Made by a program: the position numbers and the translations under genes. A stretch of 64,000 nt of DNA from DUZB01 sp963747555 (GTDB taxonomy: Bacteria; Desulfobacterota; DSM-4660; Desulfatiglandales; Desulfatiglandaceae): NCBI GenBank assembly GCA_963747555.1, contig CAVVFZ010000035.1:134533-198532 (forward strand), written 5' to 3'. The notes beneath the pieces are model-generated. The model worked only from the letters and a program-made list of their open reading frames with translations. It was not told the DNA's origin and did no database searches. This document shows positions 46,672-56,264 of this stretch, in pieces (within the stretch, counting starts at the first letter, position 1; each line of letters begins with the position of its first letter).

Positions 46672-48003
46672 ATGGATTCGGTATCCATTATCATCATCAA
46701 CTGGAACGGGGCCAAACATCTCGAAAAGTGCCTTCACTCCATAAATGAACTCGATTATCCTAAAGAGAGCTACGAGGTTATCATTTTCGATAACGGTTCC
46801 GTGGATGATTCCATTGATATTATCAGGAAAGTGTGCCCCGGCGCCAACATTTTGGAAAGTCGTGAAAACATCGGGTTTGCACCACCCCACAGGATCGCCG
46901 CGGAAGCTGCAAAGGGAGATGTGTTAGCCTTCTTGAACAATGATACCAGGGTAGACAGTCGGTGGATCAAGGAGGGGATTTCAGTCCTGGACCGTCCCAA
47001 AGGGATCGTTTGCTCGGCTTCGAAACTGATGTCGTGGAACGGGAGACATGTGGAATTCAATGGCGGAACGCTCCAGTACCTGGGGTATGCGGACCAACTG
47101 ACCGCGAATGACTTGAAATCCGGAGATGAGATCCTGTTTCCCTGCGGCGGTGCGATGTTTATCCATAAGGATGTATTCGAGGAAGCGGACTGTTTTGATG
47201 ACGATTATTTTGCTATTTTTGAGGACGTTGATCTGGGCTGGCGTCTTTGGGTAATGGGTTACCGTGTGGTAATGGCCCCCGATTCCATCGTGTATCATAG
47301 AGGGCACAGCACGTTAGACAGCAAAAAAGAGGCGAAGAAACGGTTTCTCATGCACAGAAATGCATTGATGACCATTATCAAGAATTATGATGATGATAAC
47401 TTGAGGAAAATACTCCCTCTGGCCCTGACGCTGGCAGTCAAGAGGGCGCTTCTTTTTATGAACATTGACAAAAAGGGATTTTATTTTTGGGAAAAGCAGC
47501 CACCCAGTACCGAGATCCCGCCCAAATATGAGGAAGGATGCTTACACCTCGCTGCATTGGATGATGTTTTTGAGTCATTCCGGAGCCTTGGAAAAAAGAG
47601 AGCGGCCGTCCAGAAGAACAGGAGAAGGGATGATCGTGATATCTTCAAACTCTTTAAAGATCCTTTCAGAAACATCATGGGATACAGTGAATATCTGTGG
47701 GCCGAAAGTTCATTGTTCGGAAGGTTTTCCCTGAACGAAGTTTTCGAATGCAGCAAAGAATACAAGAAGAGAATAGACGAAGGAATATGGCATGCGGAGA
47801 AGAGATTGGAGGCATTACAGAAGCTTGCAGAAAGGGAAATGCTCTCTCATGGGGTTGCCGTTGAGGGAACTACCGAGACAAGGCATCTTTTTGGGAAATT
47901 CACAAGAGCTTTGCTCAAGGAAGGACCTCCTGCAACTTTTAAGAAATCATGTGGTTACATGGCAAGAAATCTGGGCCATTGGTTGAAGTACAGAATTTGG
48001 TAG
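46672..48003 (+). CDS. GT2-family glycosyltransferase
   Basis: A 443-residue rhamnosyltransferase-like enzyme: VSIIIINWNGAKHLEKC, IFDNGSVDDS, AFLNNDTRV and YFAIFEDVDLGWRLW are the ordered GT-A motifs. The last 150 residues are a helical extension rich in charged residues (KRRIDEGIWHAEKRLEALQKLAE). A ggaaggttga site precedes ATG 46672. It closes the second polysaccharide block. Confidence 0.82.
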   Translation: MDSVSIIIINWNGAKHLEKCLHSINELDYPKESYEVIIFDNGSVDDSIDIIRKVCPGANILESRENIGFAPPHRIAAEAAKGDVLAFLNNDTRVDSRWIKEGISVLDRPKGIVCSASKLMSWNGRHVEFNGGTLQYLGYADQLTANDLKSGDEILFPCGGAMFIHKDVFEEADCFDDDYFAIFEDVDLGWRLWVMGYRVVMAPDSIVYHRGHSTLDSKKEAKKRFLMHRNALMTIIKNYDDDNLRKILPLALTLAVKRALLFMNIDKKGFYFWEKQPPSTEIPPKYEEGCLHLAALDDVFESFRSLGKKRAAVQKNRRRDDRDIFKLFKDPFRNIMGYSEYLWAESSLFGRFSLNEVFECSKEYKKRIDEGIWHAEKRLEALQKLAEREMLSHGVAVEGTTETRHLFGKFTRALLKEGPPATFKKSCGYMARNLGHWLKYRIW

Positions 48004-48079
48004 CAAGTTCCGCGTAAAAAGCTTCATAAAGAAATTTGTTCCATAAAAATATTCTTCATTCTAAATCGGGTGACAGGTT

Positions 48080-49522
48080 TTGGTATTCAGTTCCGTAACT
48101 TTTCTTTTTTATTTTTTGCCGTTTGTTCTTCTTTTTTATTTTGTTCTACCCTTCAGAAATGTCTTTCTGCTGGCGGCAAGCTTGTTTTTCTATGCCTGGG
48201 GGGAAGTGAACTATGTTCTCGTGCTTCTCTTCTCCATTTTGGTGAACTATGCCTGCGGCATTCTTATCGAAAAGCAATCTTCCTTTTCCGCCAGGCGGTT
48301 TGTCCTCATTCTGGGGGTGGTTATAAACATCGGATCCATCTGTTTTTTCAAGTACACCAACTTTCTGGTGGCAAATCTAAACCATATTTTATCCTGGTTT
48401 CACGTCTCCCCCGTTTCCCTGGAGCATAATCATCTTCCGCTGGGGATTTCTTTTTTTACCTTCCAGGCGATTTCCTATCTTATCGATGTTTACAGGCGGA
48501 CTTGCAGGGCTGAAAACAATCCATTGACTCTTGGGCTGTACATCTCCATGTTTCCGCAACTGGTTGCGGGACCGATTGTGCGTTTCAACGAAATTGCGGA
48601 ACAGCTTCACCAACGTTCTATCAATAGTGAAAAATTCGCCCAGGGAGTGCGTCGCTTTGTGGTAGGTCTGGGACAGAAAGTCATTATCGCCAATGCTCTG
48701 GCGGTTCCTGCCGATGCCATTTTTTCTTTGCCGCCTGGAAACCTGACAACCGCCATCGCCTGGACAGGCGCCGCATCCTATACGCTCCAGATCTATTTTG
48801 ATTTTGCCGGATATTCCAGCATGGCCATCGGTCTCGGTCTTATGTTCGGTTTTACGCTTCCCGAAAATTTTAATTATCCCTATATCTCCAGATCCATCAC
48901 GGAGTTCTGGCGACGTTGGCACATGTCGTTGTCCGGGTGGTTTCGAGATTACCTCTATATTCCTCTTGGAGGAAACCGGCTTGGCGTAGGCAGGACCTAT
49001 CTGAACCTGATTATTGTATTTTTTCTCTGCGGTCTGTGGCATGGGGCGAGCTGGACCTTTGTGGTGTGGGGACTTTTCCATGGCGCTTTTTTAGTGCTGG
49101 AAAGAATTGGTTTGGGAAAAGGGCTTGCCCGGACCTGGAGACCCTTTTGTCACCTTTATGCAATGGTTGTAGTGATAGTGGGATGGACCTTTTTCCGTGC
49201 GGATAATTTTGACGTTGCCGCCGCCTTTATTGCCGCAATGGCGGGTTTCGGGAAAGGGAACGGCATCGTGACCCATTTGTGGCAATTCCTGGATCGTGAA
49301 GTAATTCTGGCCCTTATTTTCGGAAGCATCGGGGCTGCCCCTATCATTCCGCTGATAAAACGGTGGCTGATACGGATAGATCTCGGCTCGGTATGGAAGT
49401 ACGGTGCAACCCCATTCTTCCAGAGGAGCGTTGAGGCGGTGTCTCTCTCTCTGATCCTCTTTCTGGTCATCGCCAATCTGGCTGCGAAAACGCATAACCC
49501 GTTTATCTATTTCCGGTTCTGA
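48080..49522 (+). CDS. MBOAT-family O-acyltransferase (AlgI/DltB-like)
   Basis: A 480-residue polytopic protein starting MVFSSVTFLFYFLPF, the typical AlgI beginning, which supports the TTG start at 48080. PLGISFFTFQAISYLIDVYR, YFDFAGYSSMAIGLGLMFG, FWRRWHMSLSGWFRDYLYIPLGG and the catalytic-His segment GLWHGASWTF are all present. These enzymes pass acetyl groups across the inner membrane to exported polysaccharides. The AlgJ-like gene 24 bases downstream is the expected periplasmic partner. Confidence 0.93.
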   Translation: MVFSSVTFLFYFLPFVLLFYFVLPFRNVFLLAASLFFYAWGEVNYVLVLLFSILVNYACGILIEKQSSFSARRFVLILGVVINIGSICFFKYTNFLVANLNHILSWFHVSPVSLEHNHLPLGISFFTFQAISYLIDVYRRTCRAENNPLTLGLYISMFPQLVAGPIVRFNEIAEQLHQRSINSEKFAQGVRRFVVGLGQKVIIANALAVPADAIFSLPPGNLTTAIAWTGAASYTLQIYFDFAGYSSMAIGLGLMFGFTLPENFNYPYISRSITEFWRRWHMSLSGWFRDYLYIPLGGNRLGVGRTYLNLIIVFFLCGLWHGASWTFVVWGLFHGAFLVLERIGLGKGLARTWRPFCHLYAMVVVIVGWTFFRADNFDVAAAFIAAMAGFGKGNGIVTHLWQFLDREVILALIFGSIGAAPIIPLIKRWLIRIDLGSVWKYGATPFFQRSVEAVSLSLILFLVIANLAAKTHNPFIYFRF

Positions 49523-49546
49523 CAGATTGGTTGAGAAAGGTTTCAC

Positions 49547-51124
49547 ATGGTTCGCTTCTTCGATTATCTATTGATAGGAATTTTTCTGACGGCCATCTAT
49601 CTCCCCGTGGCGGTTCAGTTTACGGGTAAGGAGCCGGCCGTTTCCGAAGAGGAAAAACGGCAATTGGTCCAATTCCCGGAAAGGCCCGCTTCTTTCAAGG
49701 AAGTTCTCGGTTTCCCTCAGGCTTTTACCTCCTATGCGGATGACCGGTTCGGGCTTAGAAGGATGTTTCTGCATCTTGGCAGCAGGTTACGTTGGATACT
49801 GGGCTTGAAAATATCTCCCACCGTCCTGATCGGGAAGAACGGGTGGTTGTATTTAGGCCAGCACGACAATGTCATAGATCAGTTTCGGGGAATAGACGTG
49901 TTCAGCAGGGACGAACTGGTTTCCTGGGTCCAGAGGATGGTTTCCAGACGCGATTGGCTGCGGGAAAGAGGAATCCCGTTTATTCTTGTCGTGGCGCCCA
50001 ACAAACACACCATCTACCCCGAGTATTTGCCGATTCGTGTCGGAAACGTCCTGGGAAAAACTCCTCTTGATCAATTGGCGGAATATATCGCCGCCGCCCA
50101 TACCGATCTGGATTTTGTTGATTTAAGGGGCCCTTTATTGGCTGCCAAGAAGGAGTACAGGGTTTTTTATAAGACAGATTCCCACTGGAACAATATGGGC
50201 GGATTTGTAGGATATGAAGAGATTATGAAACACGTAAGGGGCTATTTCCCTGAAGTGAAATCTTTGACGCTGAATGATTTTTCTATTAAAGAAGGCATGA
50301 TGTACGAGGGTGGCCTTACGCAAATGATCAATTTGAAAGGGAAGATTGGCGAAACCTGGCCTTTTTTCAGCCCGAATTTCAGTTCGCATATTCTCAGTGA
50401 TAAGGCAACCGGGCAGAAAGGTCCATCTGAGCGTGTCGATATCGAGACAGACCTTGATGACATGCCCAAGGCGCTTATCTTCTCCGATTCCTTTATGATA
50501 GCCATGAAGCCCTATTTCGCTGAAACCTTCCATCGCCTTGTCATCGTTCCCAACAAAGGCCTCACATTCGATCCGGCCCTGATAGAAAAAGAAAAGCCGG
50601 ACATTGTGATTTATGAACTGGTGGAACGACTCATTAGAAATGAGATGCAGGATGATAGGACAGTGCTGAACAGAATTTCCCAGCCGGTCTTGGATGAGAT
50701 TGTGGGGAGTGCGGGGACCCGGATGAAGAACATCCGGTTCGGGGATGGATTCGTTCTGCTCGGGTCGAGAGTGCTCGATTCCAAAAAAGGAAAAACAGTG
50801 CAACTCGTCTGGAGAAGTCTCAAGAAGCAGTCTTTGTCCTATAGCAATGCGATTCATCTTGTGAACAAGGAAGGAAAGGCCGTTTCTTACTTCGATTATC
50901 TCCAGAATAACGGCCAAACAGTTGTCAATCCGGGGGATACATGGCTCGATGAGGTCCATATTCCCGGATCATATATGAAGGACATATCAACCATCGGCAT
51001 TGGAATCTATTCAAGAAAGGATGGCGAGTCTGTTTTGCTGCCCATAGACCGGGGTCCGAGAGACTTGGGTGGAAAACGCCTTTTGATCCCTTTGCCATTA
51101 AAGCCGGAACCCCCAACCCCGTAA
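49547..51124 (+). CDS. AlgJ/AlgX-like SGNH acetyltransferase
   Basis: A 525-residue protein with an N-terminal membrane anchor (residues 7-25) and a periplasmic SGNH-type domain. YKTDSHWNNMGGF gives the conserved Asp-x-His of AlgJ/AlgX, and ALIFSDSFMIAM gives the nucleophile Ser block. A beta-rich C-terminal domain follows (about 390-510), possibly carbohydrate-binding. It would accept acetyl groups from the MBOAT protein and place them on the exported glycan. A gagaaagg site precedes ATG 49547. Confidence 0.85.
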   Translation: MVRFFDYLLIGIFLTAIYLPVAVQFTGKEPAVSEEEKRQLVQFPERPASFKEVLGFPQAFTSYADDRFGLRRMFLHLGSRLRWILGLKISPTVLIGKNGWLYLGQHDNVIDQFRGIDVFSRDELVSWVQRMVSRRDWLRERGIPFILVVAPNKHTIYPEYLPIRVGNVLGKTPLDQLAEYIAAAHTDLDFVDLRGPLLAAKKEYRVFYKTDSHWNNMGGFVGYEEIMKHVRGYFPEVKSLTLNDFSIKEGMMYEGGLTQMINLKGKIGETWPFFSPNFSSHILSDKATGQKGPSERVDIETDLDDMPKALIFSDSFMIAMKPYFAETFHRLVIVPNKGLTFDPALIEKEKPDIVIYELVERLIRNEMQDDRTVLNRISQPVLDEIVGSAGTRMKNIRFGDGFVLLGSRVLDSKKGKTVQLVWRSLKKQSLSYSNAIHLVNKEGKAVSYFDYLQNNGQTVVNPGDTWLDEVHIPGSYMKDISTIGIGIYSRKDGESVLLPIDRGPRDLGGKRLLIPLPLKPEPPTP

Positions 51125-51141
51125 AGCCTGTTTGGTTTCCT

Positions 51142-54100
51142 ATGTACCTTACCAGATTTGCCATTGAAAGACCGATTGTTGTCCGGATGGTCCTGATTCT
51201 TATTGTGATTTTCGGGTTGTACAGCTATGGGAAAATGCCCAAGTATCTGGACCCGGATATTACGGTAGGGGAAGGGATTATTTATACGATCTGTCCCGGA
51301 TTTTCCCCGGAAGAAATGGAAAAACTGGTGACCAAGAAAATTGAAGATGAACTGGAGGGTATATCGGATATCAGGCGATTTGAATCAAGGTCGTTTGAAA
51401 GTACCTCCAGGATTCATGTTTTTTTTAATACGGATCTTTCTGAATATGAAATCGATCAGGCCATGCAGGAGGTCCGGAATGCCGTAGACAGTGTGAATGA
51501 CCTGCCGGAAGAGGCCGAGGCGCCCAAAGTGATCGAGATCGATCTGGCCATCTTTCCGGTCTGCATGGTGGGCTTGGCCGGAAAGCTCCCGGTCATGCAG
51601 CTTCAGGATATCGCGAAAGAGATCTCGGACACGCTTGAAACCATTGAAGGGGTATCCAGCGTGGATATCGTGGGGGACAGGGAAAATGAAATCTGGGTGG
51701 AACTGAATCCCCATCGTATGTCTGCCTACGGTGTCACCATTCCCGAGATAGCCAACGCCATCGCCGGTCGCGCCCGGAATCTTCCCGGGGGTTCCCTGGA
51801 AATGGGGGATCACGAGATGGCCATCCGGATGCTGGGTGAACCGTCCGCTCCAGAGAATCTGGGAAACATCGTCCTCAAAAGCTCCGATGCGGGCACGGTG
51901 TATCTCCGAGACATTGCAAAAATTACTCCTACCCTGGAAAGGCCTTCCACACTTACCTTTATTGACAACAAGCCAGCCCTGGTGCTATCCGTAAAAAGGA
52001 AGAAAAAGACCAACGTGATCCAGATCGTGGATGATGTCAAAAGGCTCATAAAAGATATTCCGTCACAGTATCCGGGCTTGAAGACCACGCTCTATTTTGA
52101 TCAATCGATGGAGATCAAAAAACGCATCAAGGAGCTTGAGACCAATGCGTTTTTTGGAGTTGTTCTGGTGTTTATTATCCTCTGGGCGGCCATGGGATTT
52201 CGAAACGCCATTTTCGCTTCCATCGGCATTCCGGTTGCCTTTTTTCTCACCTTCATCATCATGCATGCCTGCGGTCTGTCTATCAATGGCCTGACCCTCT
52301 TCGGCCTGATTCTGGTTCTTGGAATCCTTGTGGATGATGCTATCGTAGTGCTTGAGAATATTTTTCGCCATCTGGAGAAGGGAAAACCGGTTGTAAAGGC
52401 CATCCTGGATGGCTGCCGTCAGGTACTGGCGCCGGTTTTGGCCTCTGTAAGCACGACTATGGTTGCTTTCGTTCCCATCCTGATTATGGTGGGGGGAATT
52501 ATCGGCCGTTATCTGTCGGGTTTGCCCAAGGTGATTGTTTTTGCCCTGGCGGCATCCCTCTTTGAAGTCTTCTTTATGCTCCCTTCCCATGTGGCGGAAT
52601 TTACGCCCAGCGACATAGCAACGAGGGTTTTGAAGCGGAGATTCGATCTGTTTCGTTATTTTCGCAGGATCTATTTCCCCTTTTTAAAAATAATTCTTCA
52701 GCACCGTTATCTTTCCGTGTTGTTCATAGTGATTTCGACCTGCCTTGCCTTCTTTCTCTATTTTCAGACCGATTTTATTATGTTTCCCAAAAGCGACGTG
52801 TTCCCCAGGTTCAATATCTGCTACGATCTTCCGGCGGGGTCGAGTCTCGAGAAGAACAAGCAGGTGCTCATGGCCCTTTCCGACCTGATAGAAAAGAAGA
52901 TCGGGCCGGATCTTGAGGCGCCCATTGCCGTTGCGGGAATGAAAGAGATCAATTACGAACCGGTCATCGGGAGGCATTATGGGATTCTCAATGTGATTCT
53001 GAAAGGAAAAGGCGAAAGAAAGCATTCTATCGTGGAACTCATGGAGGGGGTTAGGAACGAAGTGGAAACCCTTCTTCACAAAATGGGCGCCACCGCCATT
53101 GTGATGGAAAGGCTTATCGAGGGCCCGCCCGTGGGCGCTGATGTGGACCTGAAGATTCAAGCGGTCGACTGGGAGAGCGCCGCCGCCATTTCGCGGCGTT
53201 TGAAAAAGGAATTAAAAAAATATCCCGGTATCGTCGATATACAGGATGACTTTTCCAGAGAAAAGCAGTTCATGGAGATCACCATTGATGAAGCAAGGGC
53301 GAAGATGGCCGGGATTGATCAGAACCATCTGGTCATGGCTGTTCAGTCCGCATTTCACGGAATGAAGGTGGGGACCTACAACGAAGGGGACCGCACACAG
53401 GACATTAAGCTAAAATATCTTCCTGAATACAGGCGTGATTTTGATGATCTGGTAAATTTGAAAATAAACCTCCCCGGATACGGGACCCTGGCCTTGAAAG
53501 AACTGGCCCACATCAAGCTCGTCCCCGGGTTCTATAATATTTCTCACTATAATGGCAAGCAAACGGTACGTGTTACCGCCAACATTCGTGAGGTACAGAG
53601 GGAAAAGAAAGGGGTTTCCGGATTTCTTTCCAACATCAGCGGGGAAAAGATGACCGCCGTCAAGGCCAACAAGATAGCGATCGATTTCTTCAACAGTATA
53701 AGAAAGGATTTTCCGGGGGCAAGACTTATCGCTGGGGGGCTTCAGGAGGAGACGGACAGTTCACTCATGGAACTGGGAGAAGCGGGTATTCTGGCGATTT
53801 TTCTGATCTTTTTTATCCTTGCCGTTCAGTTTAATTCGGTAACACAGCCTTTTATCATTATGATTACGATTCCTTTTGCGACACTTGGGGTGATGGTAGG
53901 ACTTCTCGTGACCAATAACCCGCTTACCTTTGTGACGCTCATTGGACTTCTTGCCCTGACCGGAATAGTGGTCAACGACTCGCTGGTCCTCATAGACTTT
54001 ATCAACCGGTATCGGAGAGAACACCCGACCCGGCTTTATTTTGCCATTGTAAGGGGGTGCTCCGTGCGGATGCGCCCGATCCTGCTGACATCCCTGACCA

Positions 54101-54360
54101 CCATATGTGGCCTGGCGCCTATGGCTTTCGGTCTAGGGGGGAAATCCGTTTTTTGGGCGCCTCTCGCTACTGCCATCATGTGGGGGCTGGGTTTTTCAAC
54201 CATGCTGATCCTCCTTATGGTGCCGGCCTATTACGCGATTTTAGAGGATATCGGTTATCTCATTCGTCACAAAAGGCGAAGAAGGGCCGACGTGCGGCGC
54301 GAGATTGATGAAGCCTTCAAAGATCCGGAAACCGGAGCGCTGTTGAAATCGGAACAATAA
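51142..54360 (+). CDS. RND-family inner-membrane transporter (AcrB/HAE1 type)
   Basis: A 1072-residue RND protein with a standard start (YLTRFAIERPIVVRMVL). The TM4 motif GILVDDAIVVLENIFRHLE carries the proton-relay aspartates; TM10 reads GIVVNDSLVLIDFINRYR. Two large periplasmic loops and twelve helices fit the family. Unlike typical pumps, no membrane-fusion protein or TolC-like channel gene is adjacent. It may export the lipid or glycolipid made nearby. The gene is 17 bases after the AlgJ-like stop. Confidence 0.93.
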   Translation: MYLTRFAIERPIVVRMVLILIVIFGLYSYGKMPKYLDPDITVGEGIIYTICPGFSPEEMEKLVTKKIEDELEGISDIRRFESRSFESTSRIHVFFNTDLSEYEIDQAMQEVRNAVDSVNDLPEEAEAPKVIEIDLAIFPVCMVGLAGKLPVMQLQDIAKEISDTLETIEGVSSVDIVGDRENEIWVELNPHRMSAYGVTIPEIANAIAGRARNLPGGSLEMGDHEMAIRMLGEPSAPENLGNIVLKSSDAGTVYLRDIAKITPTLERPSTLTFIDNKPALVLSVKRKKKTNVIQIVDDVKRLIKDIPSQYPGLKTTLYFDQSMEIKKRIKELETNAFFGVVLVFIILWAAMGFRNAIFASIGIPVAFFLTFIIMHACGLSINGLTLFGLILVLGILVDDAIVVLENIFRHLEKGKPVVKAILDGCRQVLAPVLASVSTTMVAFVPILIMVGGIIGRYLSGLPKVIVFALAASLFEVFFMLPSHVAEFTPSDIATRVLKRRFDLFRYFRRIYFPFLKIILQHRYLSVLFIVISTCLAFFLYFQTDFIMFPKSDVFPRFNICYDLPAGSSLEKNKQVLMALSDLIEKKIGPDLEAPIAVAGMKEINYEPVIGRHYGILNVILKGKGERKHSIVELMEGVRNEVETLLHKMGATAIVMERLIEGPPVGADVDLKIQAVDWESAAAISRRLKKELKKYPGIVDIQDDFSREKQFMEITIDEARAKMAGIDQNHLVMAVQSAFHGMKVGTYNEGDRTQDIKLKYLPEYRRDFDDLVNLKINLPGYGTLALKELAHIKLVPGFYNISHYNGKQTVRVTANIREVQREKKGVSGFLSNISGEKMTAVKANKIAIDFFNSIRKDFPGARLIAGGLQEETDSSLMELGEAGILAIFLIFFILAVQFNSVTQPFIIMITIPFATLGVMVGLLVTNNPLTFVTLIGLLALTGIVVNDSLVLIDFINRYRREHPTRLYFAIVRGCSVRMRPILLTSLTTICGLAPMAFGLGGKSVFWAPLATAIMWGLGFSTMLILLMVPAYYAILEDIGYLIRHKRRRRADVRREIDEAFKDPETGALLKSEQ

Positions 54361-54391
54361 ATCAGTATGCAACCATCAAAGGAGAAAAATC

Positions 54392-54691
54392 ATGAAAAGT
54401 ATCGTCAAGGAAGACCAATGGGTCTGGGTAATCGTTCAAGATCCTGAAGGGAATGAGCAGTTTCTGGGTCAGCGAGATGAAACGAATGGGATTTCTTTTA
54501 TTCCCGCATTTCTGGAAAAGGATGATGCCATCCAATGTCTGGGGAGAATGGCGAGAGAAAGAGGAAAAAAGCATGAAATCCAGGCGATTATGGCTGACGA
54601 TCTTTTAAAAAACGCATCAGAAAACGGGTTCAGTGTTTATGTGCTAAGCAGTGAGGGGGAACCCCTGGAAAAATTGAAGGAACCTCTTTAA
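54392..54691 (+). CDS. Small conserved-looking hypothetical protein
   Basis: A soluble 99-residue protein with a good ribosome site (aaggaga) at 54392. It starts KSIVKEDQWVWVIVQDPEGN and has an alpha/beta pattern, no signal peptide and no membrane helix. Its stop overlaps the next start (TAATG), so it is translated with the sulfotransferase. I do not recognise the family. Confidence 0.6.
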   Translation: MKSIVKEDQWVWVIVQDPEGNEQFLGQRDETNGISFIPAFLEKDDAIQCLGRMARERGKKHEIQAIMADDLLKNASENGFSVYVLSSEGEPLEKLKEPL

Positions 54692-55824
54692 TGGATCACA
54701 AAATAATTCCCACAGCCTTGCTGAAACATGAACTTTTGATAACGAGAGAGACGGCATTACAGTGCTGGGAAACCTATGGCCTGAGCAAATACGTTCTCGG
54801 TCCCCCACTCGTGAGACCGTTCGTTTCGTTTCTGAATCAGGTTTTTCTTTTGCTGGATGTTTTTTTTCTTCGCCGGTACAAGAAGGTTCGGATAGAGAAG
54901 CCTGTATTCATCACGGGTCACCCGCGTTCCGGAACTACCTTTCTACATCGCACCCTTACCAGTACGGACGAATTCTCCTGCTTCAAATTCTGGCACACCT
55001 ATTTTCCTTCCCTTTTTGCCAGAACGGCCTTTTCGCCCATTGCCAATTTCCTGATACAGAAGCAAAGAGATGCCGTTCTCGTGAAAGATTCGGGGCATTC
55101 CGTTGCCCTGGATTCCACGGAGGAAGAGGAATTTCTTTTTCTGAAAAGCTACAACAGCCCCATGGCTACGCTTTTTCTCCCTCTGGCATTTAGCGCCGAA
55201 GACCATTGGGAACTGTTCTATTTTGAAAAGCAACCCGAGGTGCTCAAAAATGAAATGATGCGACTGTTTGAAGGTTGTATGAAAAGACAGCTCTATTATT
55301 TGAAAAAAACCCAGGTCCTGGCGAAAATGCCTTATGCGATGCTTCGTTTTCAGTCGATCATGAACCATTTCCCTGATGCGAAATTTGTTTATCTGATACG
55401 ATCCCCATTTGAAGTGATACCTTCCTATCTTTCCCTTATCAGGGAAATCCTGGAAAGATTCTGGAGTATTGAACAGCTTTCGGAAACAGGGCTCAGGCGG
55501 ATTTATCAACGCGCCTATGAGCAGAGCATTCGCTATTATCAATGGGTCGACATGCTTGAGAATACAGCCATAGCCAATACCGAGAATTTCATGACTCTTC
55601 CCTACAGCCTTTTGAAAACGGATTTACTGGGCGCAGTAGAGAATCTTTTGGAATTTACGCAGATACCTATCAGCAAAACGTTGCGAGGGCAAATCGCGGA
55701 GGCGTCAGGAAAACAGAAGGCCTATCGAAGGGTGCATCGAAACAGGCCGTTCGAAGAGTTCGGGTTTTCGAAAGACAGGGTGGCGCAGGATTTTGCTTTC
55801 GTCCTGGAAAAATACGGTTTTTAA
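54691..55824 (+). CDS. Sulfotransferase family protein (third copy)
   Basis: A 377-residue PF13469-type enzyme. ITGHPRSGTTFLHRTL is the PAPS loop and FVYLIRSPFEVIPSYLSL the 3'-phosphate segment. A hydrophobic stretch near residues 45-65 may associate it with membranes, as in the copy at 31019. It is coupled to the small hypothetical gene and follows the RND transporter, suggesting it acts on the same exported molecule. Confidence 0.85.
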   Translation: MDHKIIPTALLKHELLITRETALQCWETYGLSKYVLGPPLVRPFVSFLNQVFLLLDVFFLRRYKKVRIEKPVFITGHPRSGTTFLHRTLTSTDEFSCFKFWHTYFPSLFARTAFSPIANFLIQKQRDAVLVKDSGHSVALDSTEEEEFLFLKSYNSPMATLFLPLAFSAEDHWELFYFEKQPEVLKNEMMRLFEGCMKRQLYYLKKTQVLAKMPYAMLRFQSIMNHFPDAKFVYLIRSPFEVIPSYLSLIREILERFWSIEQLSETGLRRIYQRAYEQSIRYYQWVDMLENTAIANTENFMTLPYSLLKTDLLGAVENLLEFTQIPISKTLRGQIAEASGKQKAYRRVHRNRPFEEFGFSKDRVAQDFAFVLEKYGF

Positions 55825-55888
55825 AGGCAACCCCTCCAAAAACCCTTAGGGTGTCCCCGGAATCAATCCTTTCTGTCTGTTTTTTATC

Positions 55889-55916
55889 TTGACATGCCTT
55901 ACTCAGGGCCTATAAT
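55889..55916 (+). promoter_or_regulatory. Near-consensus sigma-70 promoter of the kor operon
   Basis: TTGACA (55889-55894), a 16-base spacer and TATAAT (55911-55916): both boxes are perfect. It lies 53 bases before the first kor ATG and implies strong basal transcription of the operon. A small palindrome (accct/agggt near 55845) sits upstream but lacks a T-run. Confidence 0.8.
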
Positions 55917-55969
55917 TCAATCTCTCTAAAAAAAAATCTTACTATCATGGGTTTTTGAAGGAAGGGCGT

Positions 55970-56233
55970 ATGAATTTCTGGCGGGTTCCACTTGATTCGG
56001 AAGATATACAGGTGTCCACGGGTATTGTTCACATCCTTGAGGATCGTTGTAAAGGGTGTGGGTACTGCATTGAGTTCTGTCCCCGGGAAGTCCTCCATTT
56101 TTCCTCCCACTTTAATAAGAAAGGCTACCACCCGCCTTCCGTGAAAGTCCCTGAGGCCTGTGTGAATTGCCACTACTGTGAGATCATATGTCCCGAATTT
56201 GCGATTTATTCCATTGAAGCACCCTCCCATTAA
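55970..56233 (+). CDS. korD: 2-oxoacid:ferredoxin oxidoreductase, delta (ferredoxin) subunit
   Basis: An 87-residue 2[4Fe-4S] ferredoxin: CKGCGYCIEFCP and CVNCHYCEIICP are complete cluster motifs. It passes electrons from the thiamine site to ferredoxin or to the downstream Hdr-like proteins. ATG 55970 is chosen because gaaggaaggg precedes it; an in-frame TTG at 55955 is less likely. It heads a korDABC operon. Confidence 0.9.
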   Translation: MNFWRVPLDSEDIQVSTGIVHILEDRCKGCGYCIEFCPREVLHFSSHFNKKGYHPPSVKVPEACVNCHYCEIICPEFAIYSIEAPSH

Positions 56234-56264
56234 ACAATTGCGGAAGAACAAAATCGGAGATGCC

